Below, piece after piece: positions 21,029-34,889 of a DNA stretch of 64,000 nucleotides (the stretch's first letter is position 1; the number at the start of each line of letters is the position of its first letter). The translations under genes were made by a program, and so were the position numbers. The stretch spans positions 22,908,875 to 22,972,874 of the forward strand of contig NC_030858.1 in NCBI RefSeq assembly GCF_000208745.1. The letters are read 5' to 3'. The notes beneath the pieces were generated by a model. It saw only the letters and a program-made list of their open reading frames with translations. It had not been told where the DNA came from and did not search any database. Source of the DNA: Theobroma cacao. Taxonomy: Eukaryota > Streptophyta > Magnoliopsida > Malvales > Malvaceae.

Positions 21029-22551
21029 TGTCACGACCTGGAACTCCCATCGAGTCCGTGACAACCGTCGCGACGTCCCGATAGACATTCATTACTTGGA
21101 ATGTCAAACGAAACCTCGTAAGGCTTAACATCAGTTTTCTCACTTTCCCTATGAGTATTAGTTACTAAAATCATGTTTTAAAGGGATATGAACCAATTTC
21201 AGTTCAAAAACAGTCAAAGAGAAATTTTAACTACATAAGGGTATTTTGGTAATTTTTTTCAAAAATTTCGAAACTAGCTAAAAATGTAGTATACGAGTAC
21301 AAAACACATAATTCATAATCAAAAATAAGTTTAAACATCTAAAACCTTCATTTAAAATGAAATTATAATTATTAGAATAAAATAAAAATATTAAATAAAA
21401 TATTTAATTTTCTCATAAAATAATATTTTTAGAACACTGCATAAATAATTTTTACAACGTAAAAGCAAAATAAATTCATATATATCATAATAAAGTAAGC
21501 CAGAGTATTTAATTTAATTTACAGTAACAAGTGGGCTCTCGAATAACCGAAAGTAAGAAAAATTGTGAACCTACAGTTTGGAATATGCAAATCCAATGGT
21601 GGTCCTCGATGAAATCAGCTATCTATAGACTATCCTAAGCTTGAAATGGGTGGAAATGAGGGTAGTGAGATTATATAATCCCAGTGAGTAAACAAATACC
21701 ATCTAAAATATCTAAAGCTGAGTAAATGGAGACAGATAAAACAGTTTAACATACTGTAATTCATCACTTTTCAACTTGTTTCAACCAAATAAAATCAATT
21801 CATATAAATCGAGTAATCAACATGGCTTATGAATTTCTTAAAACTTTGGCTCGTGCCAAAACCATTCTCATACCCAGTTATCAGGGATGCCTTGATCGAA
21901 GGCTATCCCAACTGAGTCCGCCAAGGCTGTTAAAAAGTCATATACGCATAAATTATGTTTTTATTTTGAAAACATAGCCGTTCCTTGGCGTTGGCTAAGT
22001 TCACCCTCACGTGGTGGTTTTGCATGAAGTGAACTCTAAAATGTTAACCTCAGGAGTTATCCACCCGCGCCTCTCATACTGAGGTAAGATATAACGGGGT
22101 TACTGTGCCCCTCTAATAGGCTAGTCCAAGGAAACCGGCCCACTGTAGCAAGCTCAACCCCACCATACAATAAAAATTCAACAGCATGACATGGCTATTT
22201 TTATCATTATCCAGCCATTCAAGGCAAACAACAATTTATACATTTCAACACAAATACCAATTCAGCCATTCATGCCAATATTATCATAAGCCATTCAATT
22301 CAAACCATGATTTATAACACAATAATTAGTCTCCAATTACTCCATTTTGAAAACCATCTTTCAATTTCAAGACAATTTTATAAAATCATTTCACTTAATC
22401 ACATTTTGCTTATAAAACATAAAGATTTACCATTTAAACTCATATTCCATAAAATCACAAAAACGAATTAAAATTCACTTCAAATAATCAAGATGATGAT
22501 AAGGTTACTCACAATGTATAGAGTGCGAATTTTTGAAGTACTCTGGCTATT

Positions 22552-25500
22552 TGTAAAACTCGACCCTATAAACACATGTCATGACATACATGCACTGAGT
22601 AGCTTGTTCTTATGCTAGGAAAGCACCTAAGAATAGACGAAACCCGGTATCGTACTTAACGGTACACTTGAGTTGATTTAACCTCGAACTAGTTCAACTA
22701 GGAATCGTAGGATGAAATTTAACATTTTATAGTCAATGAATGACTAAAAATGATTGTTCAGAGTTTGAGGGTTCATTTGGGAAAAAATTGAAAATTTTGA
22801 TGTTCAGGGGCAAAAATCGTCATTTTACCACCTAAGATAATAATTTGATCACGGAGTGAAATTTTTGACCAAGATTAACTATTTGGAGTATAATTTAATG
22901 ATAGGAAGTGAAAAAGTTAATTCTGGTGATTTTTGGAGTGTAGGGGTAAAATCGTAATTTTGCCACTCGCGGACAAAATTTGATATTTTGAGAGAATTTA
23001 GATCAAATTTGACAAATTGGAGAATGGTATGAGTATAAGGGATGAAAAATATGTCTATGGGCAATTTTTCAGTTTTTTGGGCAAAAATGTAATTTTTCAC
23101 TTTTACGGGGGCAAAAGTGTAAATTTCAAAAATTACTCCACCGAGACTTTGGATAAGTCTGAGAATTTTATCTAAGCTATGAATATGTGGGACAAGTGTA
23201 TGGTAAAAATTTGGAAACAAATGGATGAAATTTTAAAAATGGGCCAATGGGAAAGTGACACATGGTATTTTTTTAATGATATAATATTATTTTAATGAAA
23301 AGTCAGCCCATTTAAACCCCATACTAAGTGCTGGCCGGCCATAAGGGAGAACAAGAGAGAAAATAGAGAGGAAAGGAAGAAAAAAAGAAAAACCAAAGAG
23401 AAACAAGAAAATTCAAAGGAGAATTCACGTTTTTCGCCCGTTTACGCGTCTAACGGTAAGATTTTTCGATTTTAGCTTGATTTCTACCTTTCCTATGCCT
23501 TTATTTCCATTTAGCATGCTTGAGGAGAGAGATCAAAGAGTGACACCATGTCCTGGTCGAAATTCTAGGGGAGGAATTTTGGAATTTTTAGGTTTTGATT
23601 TTTAGTTAAATTGATAGTTTTAGTTAGTTAAATGTGTTTAGAAATTAAATTGGGCAAGAAATCATTAAATTTTCACAATACCCACTCTTGGCTGGATGCT
23701 CAATGCTGTACAATGATGATGAATTGATTTTATTCTAAGGNNNNNNNNNNNNNNNNNNNNNNNNNNNNNNNNNNNNNNNNNNNNNNNNNNNNNNNNNNNN
23801 NNNNNNNNNNNNNNNNNNNNNNNNNNNNNNNNNNNNNNNNNNNNNNNNNNNNNNNNNNNNNNNNNNNNNNNNNNNNNNNNNNNNNNNNNNNNNNNNNNNN
23901 NNNNNNNNNNNNNNNNNNNNNNNNNNNNNNNNNNNNNNNNNNNNNNNNNNNNNNNNNNNNNNNNNNNNNNNNNNNNNNNNNNNNNNNNNNNNNNNNNNNN
24001 NNNNNNNNNNNNNNNNNNNNNNNNNNNNNNNNNNNNNNNNNNNNNNNNNNNNNNNNNNNNNNNNNNNNNNNNNNNNNNNNNNNNNNNNNNNNNNNNNNNN
24101 NNNNNNNNNNNNNNNNNNNNNNNNNNNNNNNNNNNNNNNNNNNNNNNNNNNNNNNNNNNNNNNNNNNNNNNNNNNNNNNNNNNNNNNNNNNNNNNNNNNN
24201 NNNNNNNNNNNNNNNNNNNNNNNNNNNNNNNNNNNNNNNNNNNNNNNNNNNNNNNNNNNNNNNNNNNNNNNNNNNNNNNNNNNNNNNNNNNNNNNNNNNN
24301 NNNNNNNNNNNNNNNNNNNNNNNNNNNNNNNNNNNNNNNNNNNNNNNNNNNNNNNNNNNNNNNNNNNNNNNNNNNNNNNNNNNNNNNNNNNNNNNNNNNN
24401 NNNNNNNNNNNNNNNNNNNNNNNNNNNNNNNNNNNNNNNNNNNNNNNNNNNNNNNNNNNNNNNNNNNNGAGTATATGTGGCTATATTTTGTAAGTGTATT
24501 GGGAAATTTATGTAAGTTGTTTTTACTATGCAGGCTGGATAAATAAATAAAAGTCACGTTATACTGTCGAAATTTTATTGAAATTGGTGGGTTGGTCACT
24601 ACAGTGACGGGTTTTCGTGGACTGCCTATTAGAAGGGCACGGTAAACTCGGTTATGTAGTTACTCAGGTTGTAGAGGCGAGGAGGGTAACTCCTGGGGTA
24701 GCATTAGAGCTCACTTCACGTCGAACCCCCACGTGAATGTGTAACTCGACCAACGCCAAGCAACAGCTTGTTTTAAAAATAAAAATGTGTTTCACATGTA
24801 AATGTTATAACAACCTTGGCGGACTCGGTTAGATGCCTCGGCCAAGGTATCCCCGAGGATTAGTTTTGGCTTGAGCCTTGTTTTTAATAAAAGACATAAG
24901 CCTTAACAACTGTTTTGGTAAATTACAAATATTTTATGGTTTAAGAAACAAATTGAAGACATTATGAAATGGTTCGTAATTTGTTGTTTAAACTTGCCTC
25001 CATTTTACTCGCCTTTAGATATTTATGATAATGTCTGTTTACTCATTGGGATTACAAAATCTCACCCACCTCCTTTCCAAACATTTCAGGCCTGTGGTAG
25101 CTTGTAGATACCCTATTTTGTCGAGGATTCCAGTTGACATCTCTACCACACAGACAGTAGGTTTCTAGCACCAACACTGGGTGCATTTTGGGCCACTTGT
25201 CATTGTAACCATTATTGTACATTATAACTTTGTAAATTTTTGTATGTATGAATTTATTTTACTTACACGTTACAAAAGATTTCTTACACATGTTTCTATA
25301 AATATTGTTTTATATAAAAATGCTATATTTTAATCAATATTTTGAATAGTGATATTTGTCTATAAATCCTTTAAAAAAAATTTCTTTGGATTTATTTGAG
25401 CCGGAAACGACTGGTAATTGTTTTTAATGAAATGTTTAAAAACGATTGCTCACAGGAAAGAAAAGAAACTGATATGTAAGCCTTGCGGGGTTTCGGTTGG

Positions 25501-25575
25501 CATTTCGGGTAATGAGTGTCAATTGGGACGTCGCGATGGTTGTCATGGGCCCGAGAGAGATTCCGAGTCGTGACA
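22552..25575 (+). mobile_element. Solo LTR, family A, nested, plus orientation, with assembly gap
   Basis: The LTR runs from TGTAAAACTCGACCC to CGAGTCGTGACA and is flanked by perfect CTATT duplications (22547-22551 and 25576-25580). It is inserted in the LTR at 21029-29728 in the opposite orientation. Base positions 23741-24468 are unresolved, but the total length including the gap (3,024 bp) fits one LTR, so the gap probably hides only LTR sequence. Much of it is close to the copies at 14416-17520 and 57391-60363. Confidence 0.88.
23741..24468. other. Assembly gap (728 N)
   Basis: The bases are unresolved. The gap lies inside a solo LTR for which close copies exist in the same window, which probably explains why it could not be assembled. 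Confidence 0.99.
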
Positions 25576-26737
25576 CTATTGGTCCTCGGATGCAATTTCC
25601 TTGCCTTTATCGGAGGACTCACCACCTTGACATAGTACAAAATCAAGAAACTTACTACATTAGTACTAAATCGAAATTAAACTAATTTAGACTACTAATG
25701 CATAATATGGAATGCAAAATGCACGGGTAACCATCTAAACCCGGTATTGGCCTAATTCATCTTATCACCTGATTAATTGGCCAACACGTCCAATTTAGCT
25801 CCAAATTGCTCCATTTCTTTTCCAATACCTTAATTCACCAAACACAAGTCAAACAACCTAAAATTTGGCAAAACCATCTTCACTTTTCTTTTTAGAATTT
25901 TCTATCAATAATGGTGCATTAACACCGTGATTTTTCCTGCTACTTTTCCACACCATAATTCATCATTTTCTAACCAATTCTCTTAAAATAAAAAATCAAA
26001 TTCATCCTCACTCAATACAAGGTAGGTTCAGCCGTTGATGGGTGATGGGGAAAATGAATTATTTTCTTGTTGTTTTGCTTCTGGACATGGCAAACTAACT
26101 AAATGTCACGACCCAAATTTCGGGCCATGACCGGCACATGGGCCCAATGGACGTAGTTCACTAAGCCCAAGCAAGCCTATTAATTTGACGTGTTCATCAT
26201 TTCATCATAAACTGCTAAGTCACATTTCATAACTTAGAATCAAAATAATACTACACATTGCCATCTCATACTGGCATACTAAACAAGTGTATGTACATTT
26301 GTCTATAACATGTATCTTAACAATTTACATTAGGTTCGTCTATACACAACAAAATAATACTTGACTTCTAGCGGAGGGATTCGGACGAATGTACAGCTAC
26401 TGAATGCCGAGACACCTACCAAAAGATGTATATAAGTCTACAAGGACACCTCATCCTAGTTACCAATTGCCTCGTGATTTGAAAACATGAAGTTGAAAAC
26501 AGTGAGTATAAACCCAATGAGTGAACAAGGAAGGGAACAAGCATACCATAAGGAATCTTTAACGAAATCATGATGCATTCTTTTTCAAAACAATGCAATT
26601 TGTTTCTGTTCTTATTAAAAACCCTTAATCAAGCCCTTAAATGATTAATCATTTGAAAATCATGAACCCATACATAACGAACCATTTGAAGAATGAAAGC
26701 TTTAATAATATGCAAGCAAGTCAAGTACGATAACGAA

Positions 26738-27241
26738 TCTTCACTGTAGCGGAAAGGCATTTCACTGCAACTACGCTGCAGCGAAAATGAATTTTCATTG
26801 CAGCGATGTTGGGATTAAGTTATTAGCCGAACGAAGGTTTCTCAACTGGTCGAGGATTTCTCACTAAACCTCCTCATTTTAAACTTAACTCATTTAGTCC
26901 TTAATGTTGGAAGTCCATGCTCCGATATGGTAGCAAATAAGTGAAAAATAGGGCAGCAATTAGATAAGATAGGAGACAAAAATAGAAGGTTTTTCGCTGC
27001 AGTGAGATTCAAAATTGTGACCCAGAAACATAATGTTTCTAGCTACAGCGAGATTTAATCTCGCTGCAGCGAAATTGTAACCCAGAACCAGAAAGTTTCT
27101 TGCTGCAGCGAGAAGCTACTGTGTCATTCTCGTTGCAGCGAAAATGCATCCTCTCTGCGGCGAGTTTTCGACCAGCCTACCCCTCCAAAATCTGAGAGTT
27201 TCTCGCTACAGCGAGAATGATTTTCACTGCAACGAGAAACA
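26738..27241. repeat. Array of palindromic CTCGCTGCAGCGAG motifs
   Basis: More than ten perfect or near-perfect copies of a palindrome centred on CTGCAG occur, mostly as pairs separated by about 10-20 bp, with pairs repeated at about 60-70 bp. The same motif appears in pairs in the related LTR at 6146-6450. The function is unknown. Confidence 0.75.
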
Positions 27242-27480
27242 GAGCACCAATGCAAAATTTACCTTTCTTCCAAAGGAAAAACCACTCTACTAAAATGTTC
27301 AAACCAACATGAAACACATAACAATTTCCCAAGGTTTAACATGTCAAGTTTCACATGCATTACAACCATAAACCATTATCCATTAATTTCCTATAACACA
27401 CATATTTACATGTGTATATATGTATACGTATATACCCATCATCATCATACACACCATCCCATCATCATCATCACCAGCTC

Positions 27481-27600
27481 ATGCGCACTCCCTACTCGCA
27501 CATGGCTGGGTCATCAACGGGTTATGCGCACTCCCTACTCGCACATAACCGGGTCATCCCCGACTTATGCGCACTCCTTACTCGCACATAGCCGAGTCAA
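27481..27600. repeat. 43-bp tandem repeat, about 2.8 units
   Basis: Units begin at 27481, 27524 and 27567, each starting ATGCGCACTCC and containing ACTCGCACAT and then GGGTCAT or GAGTCA. The repeat lies inside the family C LTR, is GC-richer than its surroundings and is preceded by CATCAT microsatellite sequence. Confidence 0.85.
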
Positions 27601-29733
27601 TATAATTAAATAACATTATATCTAAACATATATGTATATCAACATAATGCAGCCACATAGAAATCCATGATAACCACATATCATAACATAAACCATTTCT
27701 CAAGAGCTTGTTCCCAAGGCATTCATGTTTGAGAAAAGTTATATAAAATCATTCAAACACTTTGTACAAAACAATCATATTCCCAAAATAATTTTGATAG
27801 GCAGTTCACTCACTGATTGATTGTAGAGCCTTTAGATGACTCCAATTCTCCTAATTGTCCAAATGAGATTATGGGGCTTCCTTAGAACCTAGGATCACAT
27901 TGGCATAAGCAATAGGTCAATTCACGCACTACGAACCCTAAAAGCTATCTCTTAGCTAGCTTTCAATTGCCACATTAAATGGCTATCTATGTTCACTATC
28001 TTAATCACTAAAAAGTAATGAACATACTCAACAATAAAACAGCTCATACTCCCAATTACCAGCCATTATTCACAGCTAAAAACCAAGCTTAATTCATCAC
28101 TTACCCTAGGGTTCCTTTGTAGTCAAATTCTCTTCCAATTGCTTCCAAATCAATGGGGTAATTCTCTCTTTCTCTCTCTAAAATGCCCAACTAGTGAGAG
28201 AAAGTATGGAAATAAACTTTACCAAGGGTTTTGAAGTGAGAGAGTGAAAGAATACTAGAGTTCTAGTCAAAAGGGCTCAAAAGTATGAAAACTAGAGCTA
28301 GACAGAGAATTTTGCAAGCTACATATCAAGCTTCCATGGAGGTTTTGAAGAAACGTGAAAGAGAAGAAGATGAAGAAGACAAGCTGTTGGAAAATGGGAG
28401 AAAAAGCTGTTGGAAGAAAGTATTTATAGGCCAATCTTATCCATTCCACTTAAAATTACCAAATTACCCCTCCACCAATTAACTTACTCTCCTCCAATCT
28501 TTTATGCAATCTTTTTGTTCTTTTGACATTGGGACAAGGTCCATAATGGTCTAAACATACTCGGGTTCATGAAAACATAAAATTTTAACTCGAGGTGAAA
28601 AATGACCATTTTGCCCCTACCGTGAAAATCGTCGAAATTTTGGTTTCCTTTTCGTTTTACCCCTAATTTCACCATCCATTTATGCCTTAGGCCTACTTAG
28701 ACCATAATATTGTTTAAAAATCTTACTTTTATGGGCTTACTAAGAAAATGACGAAATTATCCCTGATCAAGGATATTGCGTATACTCCCCTTCACGAGTC
28801 TATAAAGGTCAAGGTCTCACACTAAAAACACTAACATAACTTGAAATCAAATCAATCCAACACCATTCTCTCTCCATACCCATTCGGCTAGCCATGAATT
28901 CACCATGAAAACATGAAATTTAACCATGAAAAATAAGGAGAAATGCTTAAGGAAAATAGATTTCAAGTTTAAATTGAGAAATCCTACCTTTTTCACTTGT
29001 TTTTCTTGATTTTCCACACTTTTTCTCTTGAAATTCTCCACCTAGGGTTCTTGTTCTTTCTTTTCTTCCTTTGTTCTTCTTTGGCCGGCCATATGAATGA
29101 GAAATGGGCTGATTTTGTGCTAATTTATAAGGAAAATAATGAATGGATGAGATTTTGACACGTCACCATTCCATTAGTCCATGTGTCATACTTAGCCATT
29201 AAGCAATCTCTCTCTACCACTTAAATTTTCTCAATTATCCATGATAATATTGGGTAAAATTCATGTACTGGACAAGTGTTGGGTAGTGTAAAATTACGAT
29301 TTTGCCCATAGGGTGGCAAAATGACTATTTTACCCCTATACTCGAAAAAATGTTGGAATTAAAATTCTTTACTTCTCAAACTCAAATTATACTCCAAATG
29401 ATTAATCTTAGTCAAAAATTTCATCCAACATTCCAATTTTTAACCTCAGGTGGCAAAATGACCATTTTGCCCCTAGATCATGAAAATTCCAATTTGACTC
29501 CAAATCGGTCCTCGAACTCCGAATCATCATTTTAAGTCATTCTGGAGTTTTAAAATTCTCAATTTCATCTTAAAATCTTTATTTAGACTAGTTCGAGGCT
29601 TAATTTAACTTAATTGTACTATTTGGTACAATACCGTCTTTTAATGATTTTCAAGGTACCCAAGTAAGCAAACATGCATTCTTATGTAAAATTGGCATAA
29701 TAAACATATTGTAGAGTTGGGCTTGACATAAAC

Positions 29734-30159
29734 TGCTTCCAATAAAAAAAATCGTTGAATCAACCAACATAGCCAAGAAAAAAAAAGCTAATCAAATTAA
29801 TTTCTAAAGCTTCCTAATTTACTCTAATGAAAAGTAATATTTTTGATTGATACAAATAAATGATAAAAGATTAGCTACTTTTTTTTAGATTAGAAAGCAA
29901 ATAATAAAAGATCTGAAAAGGCATATATATGTATCAAAACAGGATATCAATGGATGCAAATATGTGCAAAAGAAAAAAAAGATTAATTTCGAATCTTTAA
30001 TTCTACACTCAATAACTCTTATTCAAAGCAACACCTTTTTTAATAAACAAGTACTAAAAATTGTCTTCCAAAATTTAAATGAAGTGAAAGTCCCATATTT
30101 CGCACCAAAAACAACCCAAAAGAGTAAAATTTTTCAGCACATCAACAAAAAAGCTAATT
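29734..30159. other. AT-rich spacer without a recognised gene
   Basis: Nothing coding is recognisable between the solo LTR and the unit at 30160-30990. If that unit is transcribed on the minus strand, this could be its 3' end. Confidence 0.4.
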
Positions 30160-30990
30160 AAAGACCACGATCAAGATCAGCAAACAAATCAGTGAGGTCA
30201 TACCGGTAGGACTGCATATGCGTTAGAAAGGTCAATCCCTCCCCTACGACACCCTAAACCGGGTAGAACTTCTAACAGGCCGCCAGCTTCGCTGTAACGT
30301 GGACCTAAAAAATAGGGTAAAAAATTTTAAATTAATGAATGTGAAAAATGAAACAATAGAGGAAAGGCAGTTCTAGGGTGAGCAAAGGGGTAGTGAAAAT
30401 GGGTACAGAGAGGATTGAAGGGAGAGTGAACGAAAGAGGACATTCGGCATAATAGCAAGAATAGGTACAAAGAAAGAGAAGACACATCATTTTATCATCA
30501 CACCTTCATTATAAAATTCACCACAATAATTCTAAACCCATAGAAAAAAAGATTCTGAAACAAAAATAAAAAATAAGCTACAGCAAATGAAGAAGCAAAA
30601 CGAGCTACCCTTCACACTGATATCACAGCATCTGATCTCAAAACCCCCAAAAAATAGCACAAGAATGTTTAGTTAGCAGCCAAGGGCGAAAAGTTCCAGC
30701 AACAAGTTTGGAGGGTTCACGGTCAAGCTCGGCCTCCGGCTCTCTTTGGGATTTCTTCGCTTCGGGTTCTACTATCTATTAGAGCTTCTTTAGACCTCAA
30801 TCCAAAGAAAAAGAGATGTGAACGGAGGCCGTAGAAAGCTCGACGGCAGATAGGGATGACGTCGAAGGAGAATCGATTTAGATCTAGGTTTTGCACAGAA
30901 GGAAGAAGGATTGATAAAGAAAATAACAAGAGGAAATGGGGAAATAGAGAGCCGGACATCTAATAAGCTTAAGTATAAAATTTCTTCTGT
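30160..30990 (-). other. Possible unrecognised minus-strand transcription unit
   Basis: Base composition here is less AT-rich than the surroundings and looks genic. On the minus strand, TGGGCT (site II-like) motifs occur at about 31010 and 31045 and a TATA-like TTTTATAC at about 30980-30973. A GC-richer first block follows (30960-30690) with an open frame starting MSGSLFPH and a signal-peptide-like hydrophobic run. After a T-rich intron-like stretch ending TTTTTTAG, a second block (30302-30190) has one open frame reading RYSEAGGLLEVLPGLG and ending at a stop near 30195. I do not recognise either protein piece. It could be a short spliced gene, a non-coding RNA gene or a fragment of a gene cut by the LTR at 29728. 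Confidence 0.3.
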
Positions 30991-32200
30991 AAAAAGGACT
31001 AGGCCTTTAGCCCATGAATGGCCATTAGCTCAAGTCCAATGGTGTTGGGCTTAAATGCAATTAATTGAATAAGTTATTGGATCCTTTTTATATTTTTCAA
31101 CCCATTTCATTTTCATTCATATCAATACAAATAAAAATAATTTTAATTTTATTAAAAATTAAATAAATTTTAATATATTTATATTAAACTTATTATGTAA
31201 TGAATAATTAATAATAATAATAATAATATCTTTAGATATTCATAACATATTAGACATTAATTTACAATGTAACGTATTTATTATTATTACATTATGAACA
31301 AAATTAATATTATTTTATTATTTATTTATAATATAATATTTTTTAATTATTAACTAAATTTATCATTTTGTAAAATATTAATTACTTATTTATAATAAGC
31401 ATAAGTAATTTTTAATCAAATTAAAACTCAACAATTTTATTACTTCATACCAAAGTCAAAATAACTTAATTTGGATTTTATAAATTACATATGAAAATAA
31501 AAACATGAAATAAGCCCAAAGCACCCAAAAAATCCAATTTAAAAATATTAGGGATCTAATATAATAACTCTCCTTCCTATAATACAATTAAAAGAACCTA
31601 AAACCATCTTTGATTTACAATCACCAATTTTCACTAATGCAACTAAAAGCCAACCATTAACAGTATATTACCAGAAGCTAACTATTTAAAGTATTTATAG
31701 CTACCATTTATAGCAACTTTCAATCTACAGTTTTCTGTCTATTACCAGAAGCTAACCATTTACAACCTACAGTCATTTAAAGTATTTCCTTATTGCCTCT
31801 CTCATATTCATTTATAAATTCTAGTGATCCACTTAACTTAAGACTTTTTCTAATTAAACCAAAGAGTCTTAATCAAGACTTTATTCAAGACAATTAAACT
31901 CAACTCGAATTTTGATATCTACACCCCTTATCCATCACTAATTACTAATCACTAATATGTTAATTTTATATAATATATATTTATATGTATTACTTTATTA
32001 TTATTATATATATATTAAACTTAACCAACTTTAATTATAATTTTTTGAGATATCATATGAAAATTACAATTTTATAAAATAAAATTAGGATACTTTGAGT
32101 TTTGGAATTTTTAAAATTTTAAGTCCCCATAAAATTAAAATAAATAGCAGTTAAATATTAATTTTATTTTACAAAAAATAAAAATAAATAATCAATTTAA
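30991..32200. other. AT-rich intergenic region
   Basis: No gene is visible. The region contains a short TAA/TAAT microsatellite at about 31210-31227, AT-rich runs near 31970-32010, and two similar segments around 31665-31760 (ACCAGAAGCTAAC twice). It lies upstream of the tubulin gene. Confidence 0.6.
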
Positions 32201-32211
32201 ATCCAAAAAAA

Positions 32212-32464
32212 ACTATATATTTCTTTCTATCTATCTCCGTACGAGCAGTGAGAGTGGGGAGAGACGAGGATAGGCATTTAAGAGGGCCCCGTGCAAAAGA
32301 AAACGTGGGCCCCACGTAAAGGGTGGCGCCATAGGCCGAGCCCGTATACGGACGCCAAAGAATAATCAAATCCCATTAATTAAAAAGCAGAGAAATTGTG
32401 GTTTTGTTTCCATTTATTACCTTGCTTTTGCACAAGGGGAAGGGATTCTTCTGGATTGAGAGAG
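32212..32464 (+). promoter_or_regulatory. Promoter and 5' leader of the alpha-tubulin gene
   Basis: A TATA-like ACTATATAT lies at 32212-32220, about 245 bp before the start codon, which would place transcription start near 32245-32255. At 32303-32317 the nearly perfect palindrome ACGTGGGCCCCACGT contains GTGGGCCC and GGCCCCAC, matching TCP-type (site II) consensus sites, together with ACGT cores. Site II elements are common near the start of plant housekeeping and growth-linked genes. The transcription start is inferred, so the palindrome could be in the promoter or in the leader. Confidence 0.45.

Positions 32465-34889
<2,425 letters not shown>

Larger units (their letters stand above)
26104..28821 (-). 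mobile_element. Solo LTR, family C, nested
   Basis: The element starts TGTCACGACCCAAATTT and ends GGTCTCACA, with perfect CTAAA duplications at 26099-26103 and 28822-28826. It is inserted in the 21029-29728 LTR and is related to the 5452-7455 LTR. It carries an array of CTCGCTGCAGCGAG-like palindromes (26738-27241) and a three-unit tandem repeat (27481-27600). On the minus strand it has a candidate TATA box (CCTATAAATAC, about 28430-28420). No internal retrotransposon sequence is present. Confidence 0.85.
21029..29728 (-). mobile_element. Solo LTR, family A, carrying two nested solo LTRs
   Basis: The LTR starts TGTCACGACCTGG at 21029 and ends GGGCTTGACA at 29728, flanked by TAAAC at 21024-21028 and 29729-29733. 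Its own sequence is 21029-22551, 25581-26103 and 28827-29728. Subtracting the two nested LTRs and one copy of each duplication leaves about 2,948 bp, close to the lengths of the other family A LTRs. The two breaks match uninterrupted sequence in the copy at 14416-17520. Its terminal inverted ends are more diverged than those of the other copies, and it must be older than its two guests. Confidence 0.88.

Noticed and set aside
26738..27241. CRISPR-like array
   Set aside because: The repeats are palindrome pairs with variable spacing inside a plant LTR. There are no uniform spacers and no cas genes, and the host is a eukaryote.
30190..30302. Telomerase RNA gene suggested by ACCCTAAACC
   Set aside because: Only ten bases match the telomere repeat, and no upstream element typical of plant RNA polymerase III snRNA-type promoters was seen. 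It is kept only as a note in a finding.
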